A DNA stretch of 64,000 nt. It comes from Diospyros lotus (Eukaryota; Streptophyta; Magnoliopsida; Ericales; Ebenaceae). This document shows positions 22,686-31,824 of the stretch, one piece after another. Both the position numbers and the translations under genes were made by a program. The stretch lies in assembly GCF_014633365.1 (NCBI RefSeq), contig NC_068350.1, positions 13,927,787-13,991,786 on the forward strand, read 5' to 3'. Positions within the stretch are counted from its first letter, which is position 1, and every line of letters begins with the position of its first letter. The notes below the pieces were generated by a model that saw only the letters and a list, made by a program, of their open reading frames with translations, did no database searches and was not told where the DNA came from.

Positions 22686-25013
22686 ATGGCGACCAGAAGA
22701 CAGCCGTCTAGGGCCGTGGGGAGCAACCCCGTTCCAGAACCGAGTCAGCAGAACCCTCCCCGAAGCCCGCCGGGGAGGGCTCGGAGTCCGGAGGGCCCTC
22801 CGCCTCCTCCTGATCGGATAGCACTTCTGGAGGGTCAAGTACAACGATTGACGGAGTTACTCATGGGTTTTCTAGATGGCCAGCATCAGCAAGCCCAACA
22901 CTCTCGGGCGGAAGAAAGGCGCGAGCTCCCAAGAGAAGAGGAATCTTATCGACGGGACGAGAATCCGCAGAGGCCAGGGCCAGATGACGGCGAGGCGGCC
23001 GAGTCTCTTGACTTGTCGTTTGTACAGCAGCAGCAGGAAAGAAGATTGCGGCAGTTGGAGGAGGAGATGGCCGCCCTAAAGCCAAGGACCGGAGAGGCTC
23101 AGGGACCAAGGATTAATCAGCCCCTTGGCCCAGAGATCATGGCGGCCATACCACCAGAACGTCTCCGTATCCCGGCCATTAAGCCCTACGCAGGGACCAC
23201 CGACCCGATGGATCACCTGGATCTCTTTACCTCGCATATGATGGTACAGGACGCCTCAGACGCGATGTGGTGTAGAGTTTTCTTGGCCACTCTGGAGGGG
23301 CACGCACGGGCGTGGTACTCAAACCTGGCTCATCATTCCATCGTAAGTTTTGCGCAACTCCGGAACAGCTTTCTGGCGCACTTTGCACCTCTCCGAAGAC
23401 ACCGAAGGTCCACCATGGCCTTGGTGAGTATGAAGCAAAACCAAGGAGAGCCTTTGAAGGATTTCGTTTCACGATTTAATATGGAAGCCCTGAGCATCGA
23501 GAACTTTGACCACAATGTTGCTATGGTGGCATTCCAGAACGCCCTGAGGCCCGGCCCTTTCACCCAATCATTAGCCAAAACGCCTCCGAGCGCGTTCACG
23601 GACATATTGGGCCGGGCCACGAAGTACATAAATGCCGAAGAGGTCATGCAGGCTAAGAGGGCGGAGCATGTGGAGAAGAAGGATAAAAAGAAGCATCCCG
23701 AGGAAAGGAGGAGTGACGACCGAAGGGAAAAAAATCGCCCTCGGTGGGATTCGGCGAGTTTCACTCCTCTGAACGCCCCGAGGGTAGAAATCCTGGCTAC
23801 TATTGAGGGAAAAGATTATTTGAAAAAGCCTCGACCGATGAAGGCACCATCTGACAAAAGGAACAGAAGTAAATATTGCCGATTCCACCGAGATCATGGT
23901 CATGACACGGAGGAGTGTCACCAATTAAAGGAGGAGATTCAGGAACTTATCAATCGGGGTTTCCTGAGGAGCTACGTGGCAAAAACAGGTGATTCTCAGG
24001 GGAGAAAGGATCGACGGTCGCGATCAAGAAGCCCCCCCAAGAGAGACCGCGCGGAGGATCGAAATCGGGCCCAGCGGGAGAGATCACATCGAAGAGAAGA
24101 TGATCATCCTCAGCCTCCGATATTCCACACACTCGCGGCTGGGGAGGTCCCAGTCATGAAAGACGAAAAAAGTAATGCGGCCCGGCTGAAAAGGTCGAGG
24201 AACGTGGATCCAATCTCTTTTTCAGATAGCGACCTCCCGGGGTACCCGACTCGAAATGACCCACTGGTGATAACAGCTGAACTCGGGAAGTGGGAACTTC
24301 GGCGGATCCTTGTGGATCCAGGAAGCTCTTCAGAAATCTTGTATCGGCAAGCCTTCTTAGGCATGGGGTATGAAATGACACAGTTAAAGGCAGCGAGGGT
24401 CCCTTTGGTGGGATTTGATGGTGAAGCCGTATATTCAGAAGGGATTATTCAACTCCCGTTGACGGTAGGGAGAGGTTCCCGAACTTCTCGTGTTATGCTA
24501 GACATCCTGGTAGCGGACGTGCCTTCGGCTTACAACATGATTCTGGGAAGATCGGGTCTCAATGCCCTTCGAGCCATCCCAAGCACATATCATATGATGA
24601 TGAAGTTTCCCACGGATAGGGGGACGGGCGAAGTGCGGGGAGATTTGCGCTTAGCCCGTGAATGTTACATGGCCTCTATAGGCATGGCGAAGAGTAAAGA
24701 AGCAGGGTTGCAGAAGGATGCTGACCCCCCGAAGGAGGTCAGTTTTCTACTAGAAGGACCTGAAGATCCCAAAACAGCGGAGCCGGTGGATGAATTGGAA
24801 GAAGTACCTCTGGAAGAAAATTGCCCAAGTCGATGTGTAAGAGTGAGTATGGAGTTAAAAGATCCGCTAAGGAGTCAAATAATATCACTCCTTAGACAGT
24901 ATGCAGATATCTTCGCGTGGACAGCCCGGGATATGCCAGGAGTAAATCCAGAAGTAATGACACACAGGCTGGGGGTCCGATCAGGTTTTCAGCCTGTCAG
25001 ACAGAAAAAATGA
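22686..25013 (+). CDS. Tat gag-protease polyprotein (775 residues)
   Basis: Starts 75 bp after the LTR. A Pro-rich N-terminus and Glu/Arg/Gln-rich coil (to about residue 130) are followed by a retrotransposon gag domain at about 165-290 (YAGTTDPMDHLDLF, WYSNL). A knuckle-like YCRFHRDHGHDTEEC lies near 397-412 and an Arg/Ser-rich segment near 437-475. A pepsin-like aspartic protease follows, with DPGSSSEILY at about residue 544 and later ILGRSGLN. The usual DTG/DSG is DPG here; Tat proteases vary at this position, so loss of activity is not certain. The frame ends at a TGA (25011-25013) and continues open in the same frame into pol, so the ancestral protein was probably a single gag-pol. The capsid would form cytoplasmic virus-like particles. 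Confidence 0.9.
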   Translation: MATRRQPSRAVGSNPVPEPSQQNPPRSPPGRARSPEGPPPPPDRIALLEGQVQRLTELLMGFLDGQHQQAQHSRAEERRELPREEESYRRDENPQRPGPDDGEAAESLDLSFVQQQQERRLRQLEEEMAALKPRTGEAQGPRINQPLGPEIMAAIPPERLRIPAIKPYAGTTDPMDHLDLFTSHMMVQDASDAMWCRVFLATLEGHARAWYSNLAHHSIVSFAQLRNSFLAHFAPLRRHRRSTMALVSMKQNQGEPLKDFVSRFNMEALSIENFDHNVAMVAFQNALRPGPFTQSLAKTPPSAFTDILGRATKYINAEEVMQAKRAEHVEKKDKKKHPEERRSDDRREKNRPRWDSASFTPLNAPRVEILATIEGKDYLKKPRPMKAPSDKRNRSKYCRFHRDHGHDTEECHQLKEEIQELINRGFLRSYVAKTGDSQGRKDRRSRSRSPPKRDRAEDRNRAQRERSHRREDDHPQPPIFHTLAAGEVPVMKDEKSNAARLKRSRNVDPISFSDSDLPGYPTRNDPLVITAELGKWELRRILVDPGSSSEILYRQAFLGMGYEMTQLKAARVPLVGFDGEAVYSEGIIQLPLTVGRGSRTSRVMLDILVADVPSAYNMILGRSGLNALRAIPSTYHMMMKFPTDRGTGEVRGDLRLARECYMASIGMAKSKEAGLQKDADPPKEVSFLLEGPEDPKTAEPVDELEEVPLEENCPSRCVRVSMELKDPLRSQIISLLRQYADIFAWTARDMPGVNPEVMTHRLGVRSGFQPVRQKK

Positions 25014-25088
25014 AGCTTCGCCCCTGATAGGGCACGGGCGATCGAGGAGGAGATCGCAAAGTTAGCAGCTGCGCGCCACATTCGGGAG

Positions 25089-27992
25089 GTGGATTATCCA
25101 GATTGGCTAGCGAATGTTGTGCTGGTTCCCAAAGGGCAGAGCAAGTGGAGACTTTGCATCGATTTCACCGATCTTAACAAAGCCTGCCCAAAAGATAGCT
25201 ACCCACTCCCGAGGATTGACGCCCTAATTGATGGAACTGCTGGATGTTCGCTCATGAGTTTCCTAGATGCTTTTCAGGGATATCACCAGATTCCATTACA
25301 CCCGGAGGACCAGGAGAAAACGGCATTCATCACCAACAAGGCAACCTACTGCTACACCGTAATGCCTTTCGGATTAAAGAACGCAGGAGCCACTTACCAG
25401 CACCTGGTAAATAAGCTTTTTCACCAACAACTCGGGAGAAATATGGAGGCTTACGTCGACGACATGCTGGTAAAAAGTATGGTAGCCGAATGTCATCCGG
25501 AGGATCTGGAGGAATGCTTCAAAACCCTTCGTAAGTTCCATATGAAACTTAATCCTGTCAAATGTGCTTTCGGCGTTTCTGCAGGAAAGTTCCTAGGCTA
25601 CATAGTACACCACCGAGGGATCGAGGTAAACCCTGCGAAGGTCAAAGCTATCATGGATATGCCGGCCCCTAGGAATGTGAAAGAGGTACAGAGCCTTACG
25701 GGTAGGATGACAGCCCTTGGCAGATTCCTTTCTCGTTTGGCAGAAAAAGGCCTTCCTTTCTACAAGGTCTTATCGAAAGCAAATAACTTCGAATGGAATT
25801 CTGAATGCCAGCGAGCCTTCGAAAAGCTTAAGGAGCACCTAGCCACGCCTCCGGTTCTTACCAAACCGAAGCCCGGAGAACCATTATACATATATCTGGC
25901 GGTGGCCAATGAGGCCGTAAGCTCGGTATTGATTCGAGAAGAAAACAGGATCCAGAGGCCCGTTTATTATGCGAGTAAACGATTATCGGGAGCCGAGGTT
26001 CGGTATCTTCCTATGGAAAAACTGGCGTTCGCCTTAATAACATCGGCGAGGAAACTCCGACCCTACTTTCAAGCTCATACAATTATAGTGCTTACTAACC
26101 AACCCTTGAAGCAGGTTCTTAGCAAGCCAGAGCTTTCAGGCCGGATGTTGAAGTGGGCAGTAGAGCTCACCGCCTTCGACATTGAGTATAGGCCGCGACC
26201 GGCCATTAAGGCGCAGTCGCTAGCAGACTTCATCGCCGAAGGGATAGGAGCTCCCGAAGGTCCCGAAGAAAACCAGAAAGCATGGTTAGTAGCGGTAGAC
26301 GGAAGCTCGACCTCGGGCGGCGGAGGGGCAGGATTAATGATAAAGAGTCCCGAAGGGCAAATATGGCCTTACGCGCTACATTTTGAATTCCGAGCATCTA
26401 ACAACGAAGCAGAATATGAGGCCTTATTGGCTGGGCTGAGGTTGGCTGAACAGTTGGGAGCTCAAAACGTCGAGGTGAGTTCAGATTCTAACTTAGTGGT
26501 GCAGCAGGTGAATGGAGAATATGAAGCCCGAGAAAGTCACATGGCGCAATACTTGACCCTAGCCAAAGAGCTGATGGCGCGTTTCCAACACGTAAAGGTG
26601 GAATACGTCCCTCGAGCCATGAATACAGAGGCGGACTTGCTGTCCCGAATCGCCTCTTCCTCTTTCCCTACAAGCTCTCGGGAAATTCGGATCGAATCTC
26701 TTCCGCAAAAGAGTATCGAAGAAGCCGCAGACCAATTTTGTATCGATGACGAGCCTAGCTGGATGGACCCCCTGTTGTCATATTTGAGAGAGGAAAAGCT
26801 CCCCGAAGACGACTCGGAGGCACGGGAGGTCAAACGAAAAGCCCGAAATTTCGTGTTAGTCGGGGGGGAACTATACAGAAGGTCTTTTTCACAACCACTG
26901 CTCAAGTGTATCCGACCTCGCGAAGCAGACTACATCCTACGGGAGATTCATGAAGGAATATGTGGAAACCACATCGGGGCTCGGGCGCTTAGTCAAAAGG
27001 CCCTGCGGCAGGGGTATTATTGGCCAACGATGGTGCGAGATTCCGAGCAGCTGGTTAGAACTTGCGATCGGTGCCAGAAAACGTCTAACTTGGTCCATGT
27101 GCCGGCAGTCGCGCTAACTCATCTCGCCACACCATGCCCCTTCGCTCAATGGGGTATAGACATCCTGGGGCCTTTTCCCCCAGCAGCTGGACAGGTCAAG
27201 TATATCATGGCTGCTATCGATTACTTCACAAAGTGGGTTGAAGCTGAAGCAGTGGCCTCTATTACTTCTCGGCGGGTGAAACAATTTCTATGGAAGCATG
27301 TAGTCTGTCGCTTCGGAGTTCCTCGGGTGCTGATCTCAGACAACGGCACTCAATTTTCTGACCGGTCCGTTCGGGAATGGTGCCAGGAGTTGGGAATCAA
27401 GCAACAATTCACCTCGGTAGCTCACCCCCAAGCTAATGGCCAAATCGAACTCGCTAACAGAACTCTGTTGCGCGGTTTAAAAACAAGAGTAGATAAGGCG
27501 AAAGGTAGCTGGGTAGAAGAACTGTCGAGCATTCTGTGGTCTTACCGAACTACGGCGAAGGTCTCCACGGGAGAGACTCCTTTCAGTCTATGCTACGGCT
27601 CGGAAGCATTAATCCCAGTTGAAATTGGAGTACCTACGCTACGAGTAGAGCTATTCGACCCTGAATCCAATGAGCAGAGTTTGAGGGACAACCTAGATTT
27701 CCTTGATGAATTTCGTGACCAGGCGAAGATTCGACAAGCTGCTTATAATCAGCGCATAGAGAGATACTACAATCGACGAGTAAGAGCACGAAACTTTCTA
27801 CCAGGAGATTTGGTACTAAGGCGAGCAGACGTTCAGGGAGCCCGAGAAACAGATAAGTTAACACCAAATTGGGAAGGTCCTTACAAAGTAACAGAAGTCC
27901 TCAGCCCGGGGGCATACAAACTACAGACCCTTGAAGGTACACCGGTGAAAAACGCATGGAACGTGCAGAACTTGAGGAAGTTCTATCAGTGA
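25089..27992 (+). CDS. Tat pol: reverse transcriptase, two RNase H domains, integrase
   Basis: In the same frame as gag-protease; sequence from 25014 to 25088 is also open and homologous to pol, so this first ATG is not a natural start. Reverse transcriptase spans about residues 1-180 (catalytic YVDD at 122-125). RNase H 1 is at about 265-385 and has lost typical acidic residues. A second RNase H is at about 400-520 (D404 in VAVDGSS, E442 in NNEAEYEAL, D466 in SSDSN). Integrase has an HHCC zinc finger (H621, H628, C659, C662) and a DDE core (D691, D751, E787, with 35 residues between the last two). The C-terminus carries the usual GPY-like region (LTPNWEGPYKV). No internal stops. It would reverse-transcribe and integrate the element. 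The only visible defect is the upstream TGA. Confidence 0.92.
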   Translation: MDYPDWLANVVLVPKGQSKWRLCIDFTDLNKACPKDSYPLPRIDALIDGTAGCSLMSFLDAFQGYHQIPLHPEDQEKTAFITNKATYCYTVMPFGLKNAGATYQHLVNKLFHQQLGRNMEAYVDDMLVKSMVAECHPEDLEECFKTLRKFHMKLNPVKCAFGVSAGKFLGYIVHHRGIEVNPAKVKAIMDMPAPRNVKEVQSLTGRMTALGRFLSRLAEKGLPFYKVLSKANNFEWNSECQRAFEKLKEHLATPPVLTKPKPGEPLYIYLAVANEAVSSVLIREENRIQRPVYYASKRLSGAEVRYLPMEKLAFALITSARKLRPYFQAHTIIVLTNQPLKQVLSKPELSGRMLKWAVELTAFDIEYRPRPAIKAQSLADFIAEGIGAPEGPEENQKAWLVAVDGSSTSGGGGAGLMIKSPEGQIWPYALHFEFRASNNEAEYEALLAGLRLAEQLGAQNVEVSSDSNLVVQQVNGEYEARESHMAQYLTLAKELMARFQHVKVEYVPRAMNTEADLLSRIASSSFPTSSREIRIESLPQKSIEEAADQFCIDDEPSWMDPLLSYLREEKLPEDDSEAREVKRKARNFVLVGGELYRRSFSQPLLKCIRPREADYILREIHEGICGNHIGARALSQKALRQGYYWPTMVRDSEQLVRTCDRCQKTSNLVHVPAVALTHLATPCPFAQWGIDILGPFPPAAGQVKYIMAAIDYFTKWVEAEAVASITSRRVKQFLWKHVVCRFGVPRVLISDNGTQFSDRSVREWCQELGIKQQFTSVAHPQANGQIELANRTLLRGLKTRVDKAKGSWVEELSSILWSYRTTAKVSTGETPFSLCYGSEALIPVEIGVPTLRVELFDPESNEQSLRDNLDFLDEFRDQAKIRQAAYNQRIERYYNRRVRARNFLPGDLVLRRADVQGARETDKLTPNWEGPYKVTEVLSPGAYKLQTLEGTPVKNAWNVQNLRKFYQ

Positions 27993-28207
27993 TAGCTCTT
28001 TATTATCTTCATATGATCTGTTAGTAATAATTTTACATTATATGTCTTGGCATCTTTTCTTTTTTATTGCTTTGCGTATGCTATCCAGGAATAAATTCAT
28101 TTTTTCTCCTATGCGTAAAAACTCATCATTTCCAAAGATCTGGGAAGGCACATCAGCGCGAAGGGAAAGAATTGACATACCTTCAACGGGGCTAGACCCC
28201 TCAACTA

Positions 28208-28470
28208 TAACAAAGGATCAAATATGATCCTCGGGGGGCCCGAACCCCCGACAAAAACAAAGGATCAGATATGATCCTCGGGGGGCCCGAACCCCCGACA
28301 AAAACAAGGGATCAAATATGATCCCGACAAAAACAAAGGATCAAATATGATCCTGGGAGGCCCGAACCTCCGGCAAAAGCAAAAGATCAGATGTGATCCT
28401 TGGAGGGTCCCGAATCCTCGAAAGGCTTAAGATTGCGAGGATCAGGCGCGATCCTTGGGGGGCCGAAGCC
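28208..28470. repeat. 47-bp tandem array behind pol of the Tat element
   Basis: Units begin (A)GGATCA(A/G)AT at about 28215, 28262, 28309, 28338, 28384 and 28439. Each has the small inverted repeat GGATC...GATCC, then GGGGGGCCCGAACCCCCG and ACAAAAACAA. The third unit is shortened to about 29 bp. Such arrays in the untranslated 3' region are common in Tat-lineage elements. Confidence 0.85.
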
Positions 28471-28654
28471 GAACCCTTTTGAGCAAGCGACGAAGACCAA
28501 GTCTTGCGATGAGCAGGAAGGGTAAAAAAAAAAAAAAAGGAAGAATCAAGCCTGATCCCAAGCGGCCTTCTTTTTCTTGTTTTTCAAAAGAAAATTGTGT
28601 GAAAAATCTAAACACTTTTATTATTACGACAACAGGTTTTAATACAAAAAATGA

Positions 28655-29294
28655 CTACTCTAAAGAAGACAAGGCGGCGACAACATCGAAGGGGATGGAG
28701 TCTACATCCAAGTTCGGGAAGCGCTCTTTGATGAGTTTTCTCATATGCTCAAACCCACCCCGAAGAACTCCTTCTAATTCCGCGGCATAAGCTTCAGAGC
28801 TTCGGAAATCCTCTCGACCATTCTGAAAAGCCACTTGGGCATCCTTGAGGGCAGATTGAAGTTGGGCATGAGCAGTACGAAGGTCTTCTTTGCACCGGGA
28901 ATAAGACTCCAACGCTTCGACCTATCCCTTCTTGGCCTCCTTCAGCTCTAGAGTGAGTCTTTTTATATCCTCCTAAAGCTGGCGATTAACAACCTTAGTG
29001 GAATCCAGCTCCTCCCCAAGTCGGGAATTGGCCTGATTAGCCTCAAGCATGTTCTTCTGGACCAACTCCAAATCCTCCCGAGCTTGAGCTTCGGCGTCGT
29101 TGGCAAGTCGGGCATCTTCTTGCGCCAGCTCCACAGACTTGGTTAAAATATGAACACGGTGCTCGAGACCCGACAGTTGGGAAGAAAGAGATTCCAACCC
29201 TCGAAGCCTTTCCACTTCAGACTCCAGGGAGATGATTCGAGTTTGAAGTTCGGACTCTCGTCGAGAAACCAGACCTTGGAACTCCGTAAGGTTC
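28655..29294 (-). pseudogene. antisense coiled-coil ORF of the Tat element, two stops
   Basis: On the minus strand, after a good acceptor (TACTTCCTCAG) at about 29295, the frame encodes a long Glu/Leu-rich heptad pattern (RIISLESEVERLRGLESL, then LEHRVHILTKSVELAQEDA), ending in FPNLDVDSIPFDVVAALSSLE. Two TAG stops interrupt it (28973-28975 and 28922-28924). Both would be CAG or a similar codon in an intact copy, since homology of pattern continues past them. It is probably the last exon of the antisense gene. Function is unknown; comparable antisense ORFs occur in Tat-lineage elements. Confidence 0.6.
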
Positions 29295-29351
29295 TGAGGA
29301 AGTAAAAACAGAGTATAGATTAAGACCCACTCGCATAGAAAAAGCGAAAAG

Positions 29352-30068
29352 TCAAAAGAAGGAGTACGGTCGCACCCTTAGAATTTCAGCGCAATAGTCG
29401 ATCTCGTTCGGAGTTCGTAGAGTCTCCGGTAAGACTAAAGCCGTTGAAGGAGCATTGGTGGCTTCAGGAGCCGAAGGCTCGGAGGGAGCAGCAGCTGGAG
29501 AGGCGGCTTCCATCCTGCGACGCTTCGTCCGGCGCGCTAAAATCTCCTTCGCCGACAACACCGAAGCCTCCTCCAGCGAAGCCTCTCCCGTCAGCTCCGA
29601 ACGCCCCGCTGGTGCCAATGGCGTTAAAATTCGTTTAAAAATCGAACTGATAGGGACGCTGGGAGGCGTAGCACCGGACTCCGTACCTGCCATGGTTTGC
29701 CTTTTCTGGGCCTCTGCGCGAGCTACAGCAAGCACCTGAGCGATGGTCGCCGAATCATCTTCGGGAGAGATCGGCAAGCGCGCAGGCATGGTGGAGGCTT
29801 CTCGCCGCGCGGTCGGAGAGTCTCTGGTTTGAGAAAGGAGAAGCGGGGAAGATGGGTCCCCCGAACCCCCAGCAATGCTCCCCTTGGAAGCCTCTTGGAA
29901 GGTCCCGGGGTCTTCCTCCACCGCCCTTCGCGACCTGGACGGTAATGAGTTCTTCTTGTTACTCTTCTTGCTCTTTGGAATTCGCTCGGGAGGCGCAGTC
30001 CTCTCCAACACCCTCTGGTTGCCGGAAGGTGCCGAAGGGCCCTTACTCCCAGGGAAGTCCAAAATCAT
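29352..30068 (-). CDS. antisense ORF of the Tat element, Ser/Pro/Ala-rich middle part
   Basis: Open minus-strand frame of 238 residues, low complexity: a basic SKKSNKKNSLPSRSRR near the N-terminus and many Ser, Pro and Ala, with KRRRMEAA further on, which could serve as nuclear localisation signals. A plausible donor lies near 29383 (CTAAG|G), spliced to the coiled-coil exon at 29294. The link to the ORF at 30109-30960 is unproven: the simplest splice brings in a stop, so they may be separate proteins. No enzymatic motif is visible. Confidence 0.45.
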   Translation of the reverse strand: MILDFPGSKGPSAPSGNQRVLERTAPPERIPKSKKSNKKNSLPSRSRRAVEEDPGTFQEASKGSIAGGSGDPSSPLLLSQTRDSPTARREASTMPARLPISPEDDSATIAQVLAVARAEAQKRQTMAGTESGATPPSVPISSIFKRILTPLAPAGRSELTGEASLEEASVLSAKEILARRTKRRRMEAASPAAAPSEPSAPEATNAPSTALVLPETLRTPNEIDYCAEILRVRPYSFF

Positions 30069-30108
30069 TCCTTTGGTAATAGCAGAATAAGATATTTACC
30101 AGACCTCT

Positions 30109-30960
30109 TCATCTAAGAAAGAGATAACAACGAAAATCAAATACAGACAAAGGAAAAAGAGAGAGCAAAAGAAAAAGATGAAGGAAAAAGAGCTCACAGT
30201 TCTCGCCGTCCAAACCCGCTTGGGAAAGGCTGGGATTGGAGAGCCATCCTTCTTCCCAGTTCCGACTGTTCTTCATAAGTCGGCAGGCGAAATCTTCAAT
30301 GGTCTCGACACTCGGACGCTTGTGCTTAGTGTCCAGAGTCCACTCGTTACTGACAGACCAGATCTCTTGAGAAGAGCCGAATGGCCAGGGGCGGACGAAG
30401 ACAAAACGCTCCTTCCAATCATCAGAATCTTTCGACCCGCCAGATTGCATGAGAGTCGAAGCAGAAATCTCAAGATTAGAGTATCCCTTGCAGGCGAGAA
30501 GACGGCTATCTTTCACAATCCGAGGGGAGATGGAGATCCACCCTCCGGGGTCGCGGTTGGTCGTGAAGAAATAGTCGAAGAGGTCTCCAGTTGGCTCAAT
30601 TTTGCCAGAATGACAAATAAGGAGGAACCCCATCAAGTATCGCCATCCGAAGGGAGACAGTTGGGCGGGAGCGATAGTAAGATGTTGAAGTAAGGTCATC
30701 ACTTTTCTCCGGGGAGGGAGCCGAAAGCCCCTGTCAAAAGCACACTTATAAATGCAAAGGCGGCCGGCGACGGGATGACATGCTCGTAGATGGCTGTTGA
30801 ACTCTACCTCCCACTCTTCGGGGACGTTGTACTTCTCTCTGAATTGTTGGCATTCCACCTGGCTCATCCATTGGCATGGAATCGAGGCAGCAGGGTGTTC
30901 TTCCCACTCAATAAGCTCTGCACCGGCGGGATTAAACCTCCTAGAACCGATTATCGCCAT
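30109..30960 (-). CDS. antisense ORF of the Tat element, PF04195-like domain
   Basis: 283-residue minus-strand frame. It contains a conserved block seen in plant putative gypsy-type transposon proteins (Pfam PF04195, Transposase_28): ACHPVAGRLCIYKCAFDRGF, RLPPRRKVMTLLQHL, IAPAQLSPFGWRYLMGF and a DLFDYFFTT segment. After ...GLDGENC the sequence turns hydrophobic and pyrimidine-rich, and a GTGAGC donor occurs there (about 30197), so the natural exon probably ends near 30198. Role in the element's life cycle is unknown. It is transcribed, if at all, opposite to gag-pol, which requires its own promoter or the 3' LTR acting in reverse. Confidence 0.6.
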   Translation of the reverse strand: MAIIGSRRFNPAGAELIEWEEHPAASIPCQWMSQVECQQFREKYNVPEEWEVEFNSHLRACHPVAGRLCIYKCAFDRGFRLPPRRKVMTLLQHLTIAPAQLSPFGWRYLMGFLLICHSGKIEPTGDLFDYFFTTNRDPGGWISISPRIVKDSRLLACKGYSNLEISASTLMQSGGSKDSDDWKERFVFVRPWPFGSSQEIWSVSNEWTLDTKHKRPSVETIEDFACRLMKNSRNWEEGWLSNPSLSQAGLDGENCELFFLHLFLLLSLFPLSVFDFRCYLFLR

Positions 30961-31323
30961 GGCAAAGAGCTAGAGAAAAGAAAGGCGGAAGAGGAGGAAA
31001 ACGCCTGCCGGCACAAGAAAAGCTAAAACTGAAGGAAAGTCGTGCGGAAAGAGAAGTAGAGGGACTGAGGAGTTACCATTTTAAAAGTTCAAACTGCGGG
31101 AATAAGAGACCAAAGGGCGAGCAATAATGAGCATTGATTACCCCGCACTGACAGAGCTCGAAAGACGAAAAGGCCTCGGACAATGCATAGGGAAGGGATA
31201 CCGCCGTCAAAACCGATCGATTTTCATGTCCGCCAGACACATAAAAAAAAAAAAAAAAAAGGAGGAAAAGTGAAGAGCCTCAGGGGCCTTACTACTCCTC
31301 GGGCCCTTCAAGCCGAAGAGCTC

Positions 31324-31341
31324 AAGGAGTGGGGGGGCAAG
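31324..31341 (+). promoter_or_regulatory. polypurine tract of the Tat element
   Basis: AAGGAGTGGGGGGGCAAG directly before the 3' LTR. It is the expected primer for plus-strand DNA synthesis. It contains one C. Confidence 0.8.
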
Positions 31342-31819
31342 TGATGAGGGGAACGCCCTCGGTCCCATAATTACGCCGAGACGAATACCTAACAGCGGTC
31401 AAAAGATACACAACAGACAAGCATTGCCACGTCAATCAGATAAGCACTCAATAGAGAAACCCCCGAGACCTCAGGAACAGGCTAACCCACCGAAGATCAC
31501 GGAGGCAACAGTTATCCCGAACTCCTCGGAGACGGAGGCTATCGCGAAACCCTTATCGGGAAAGTCCCGAAGAAGGCGGGAGGAAGATCCCGAAGATCCC
31601 TCATGATCCCTATCCCCAGAAAAGGTAAGCGAAGAAGGTGAGGGATTCTCCTTATTTTCCATCAATTAACATAGTTTAAAAGGGACAAGGAACCCTAGAT
31701 CAAAGGACTAACTTAATCATCGGAGATCGACCGGGGGAGCAAGCCCCGTCTCCATTGCAGGTACATTCAGAAAGGCAAGAAGGGAACGTGCGGCTACCAC
31801 TTCCGAAAATCCTTCATCA
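31342..31819 (+). repeat. Tat element 3' LTR (478 bp)
   Basis: Pairs with 22134-22611 and is followed by the GAATT target duplication. The same length and only six substitutions indicate no rearrangement since insertion. Confidence 0.95.
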
Positions 31820-31824
31820 GAATT

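Larger units (their letters stand above)
22134..31819 (+). mobile_element. complete Ty3/gypsy retrotransposon, Tat lineage, 9686 bp
   Basis: Two 478-bp LTRs (TGATGAGGGG...CTTCATCA) are flanked by an exact 5-bp target duplication GAATT (22129-22133 and 31820-31824). Order: LTR, primer site, gag-protease, pol (RT, RNase H, second RNase H, integrase), 47-bp tandem array, antisense ORFs, polypurine tract, LTR. The second RNase H and a long 3' region with antisense ORFs are hallmarks of the plant Tat lineage. I count 6 differences between the LTRs (1.3%), so insertion is fairly recent. An in-frame TGA splits gag-protease from pol. Confidence 0.95.

Noticed and set aside
24302..24330. Inactive protease in the Tat element (DPG instead of DTG)
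   Set aside because: Residue two of the triad varies in this lineage, so inactivity cannot be concluded from the sequence alone.
22509..24381. Many minus-strand open frames over the Tat gag-pol genes
   Set aside because: They are shadows of the GC-richer plus-strand coding sequence, with no family resemblance or splice signals. Only the antisense frames behind pol (28655-30960) have domain support.
28208..28470. CRISPR-like array
   Set aside because: Units are contiguous without unique spacers, and the host is a plant.
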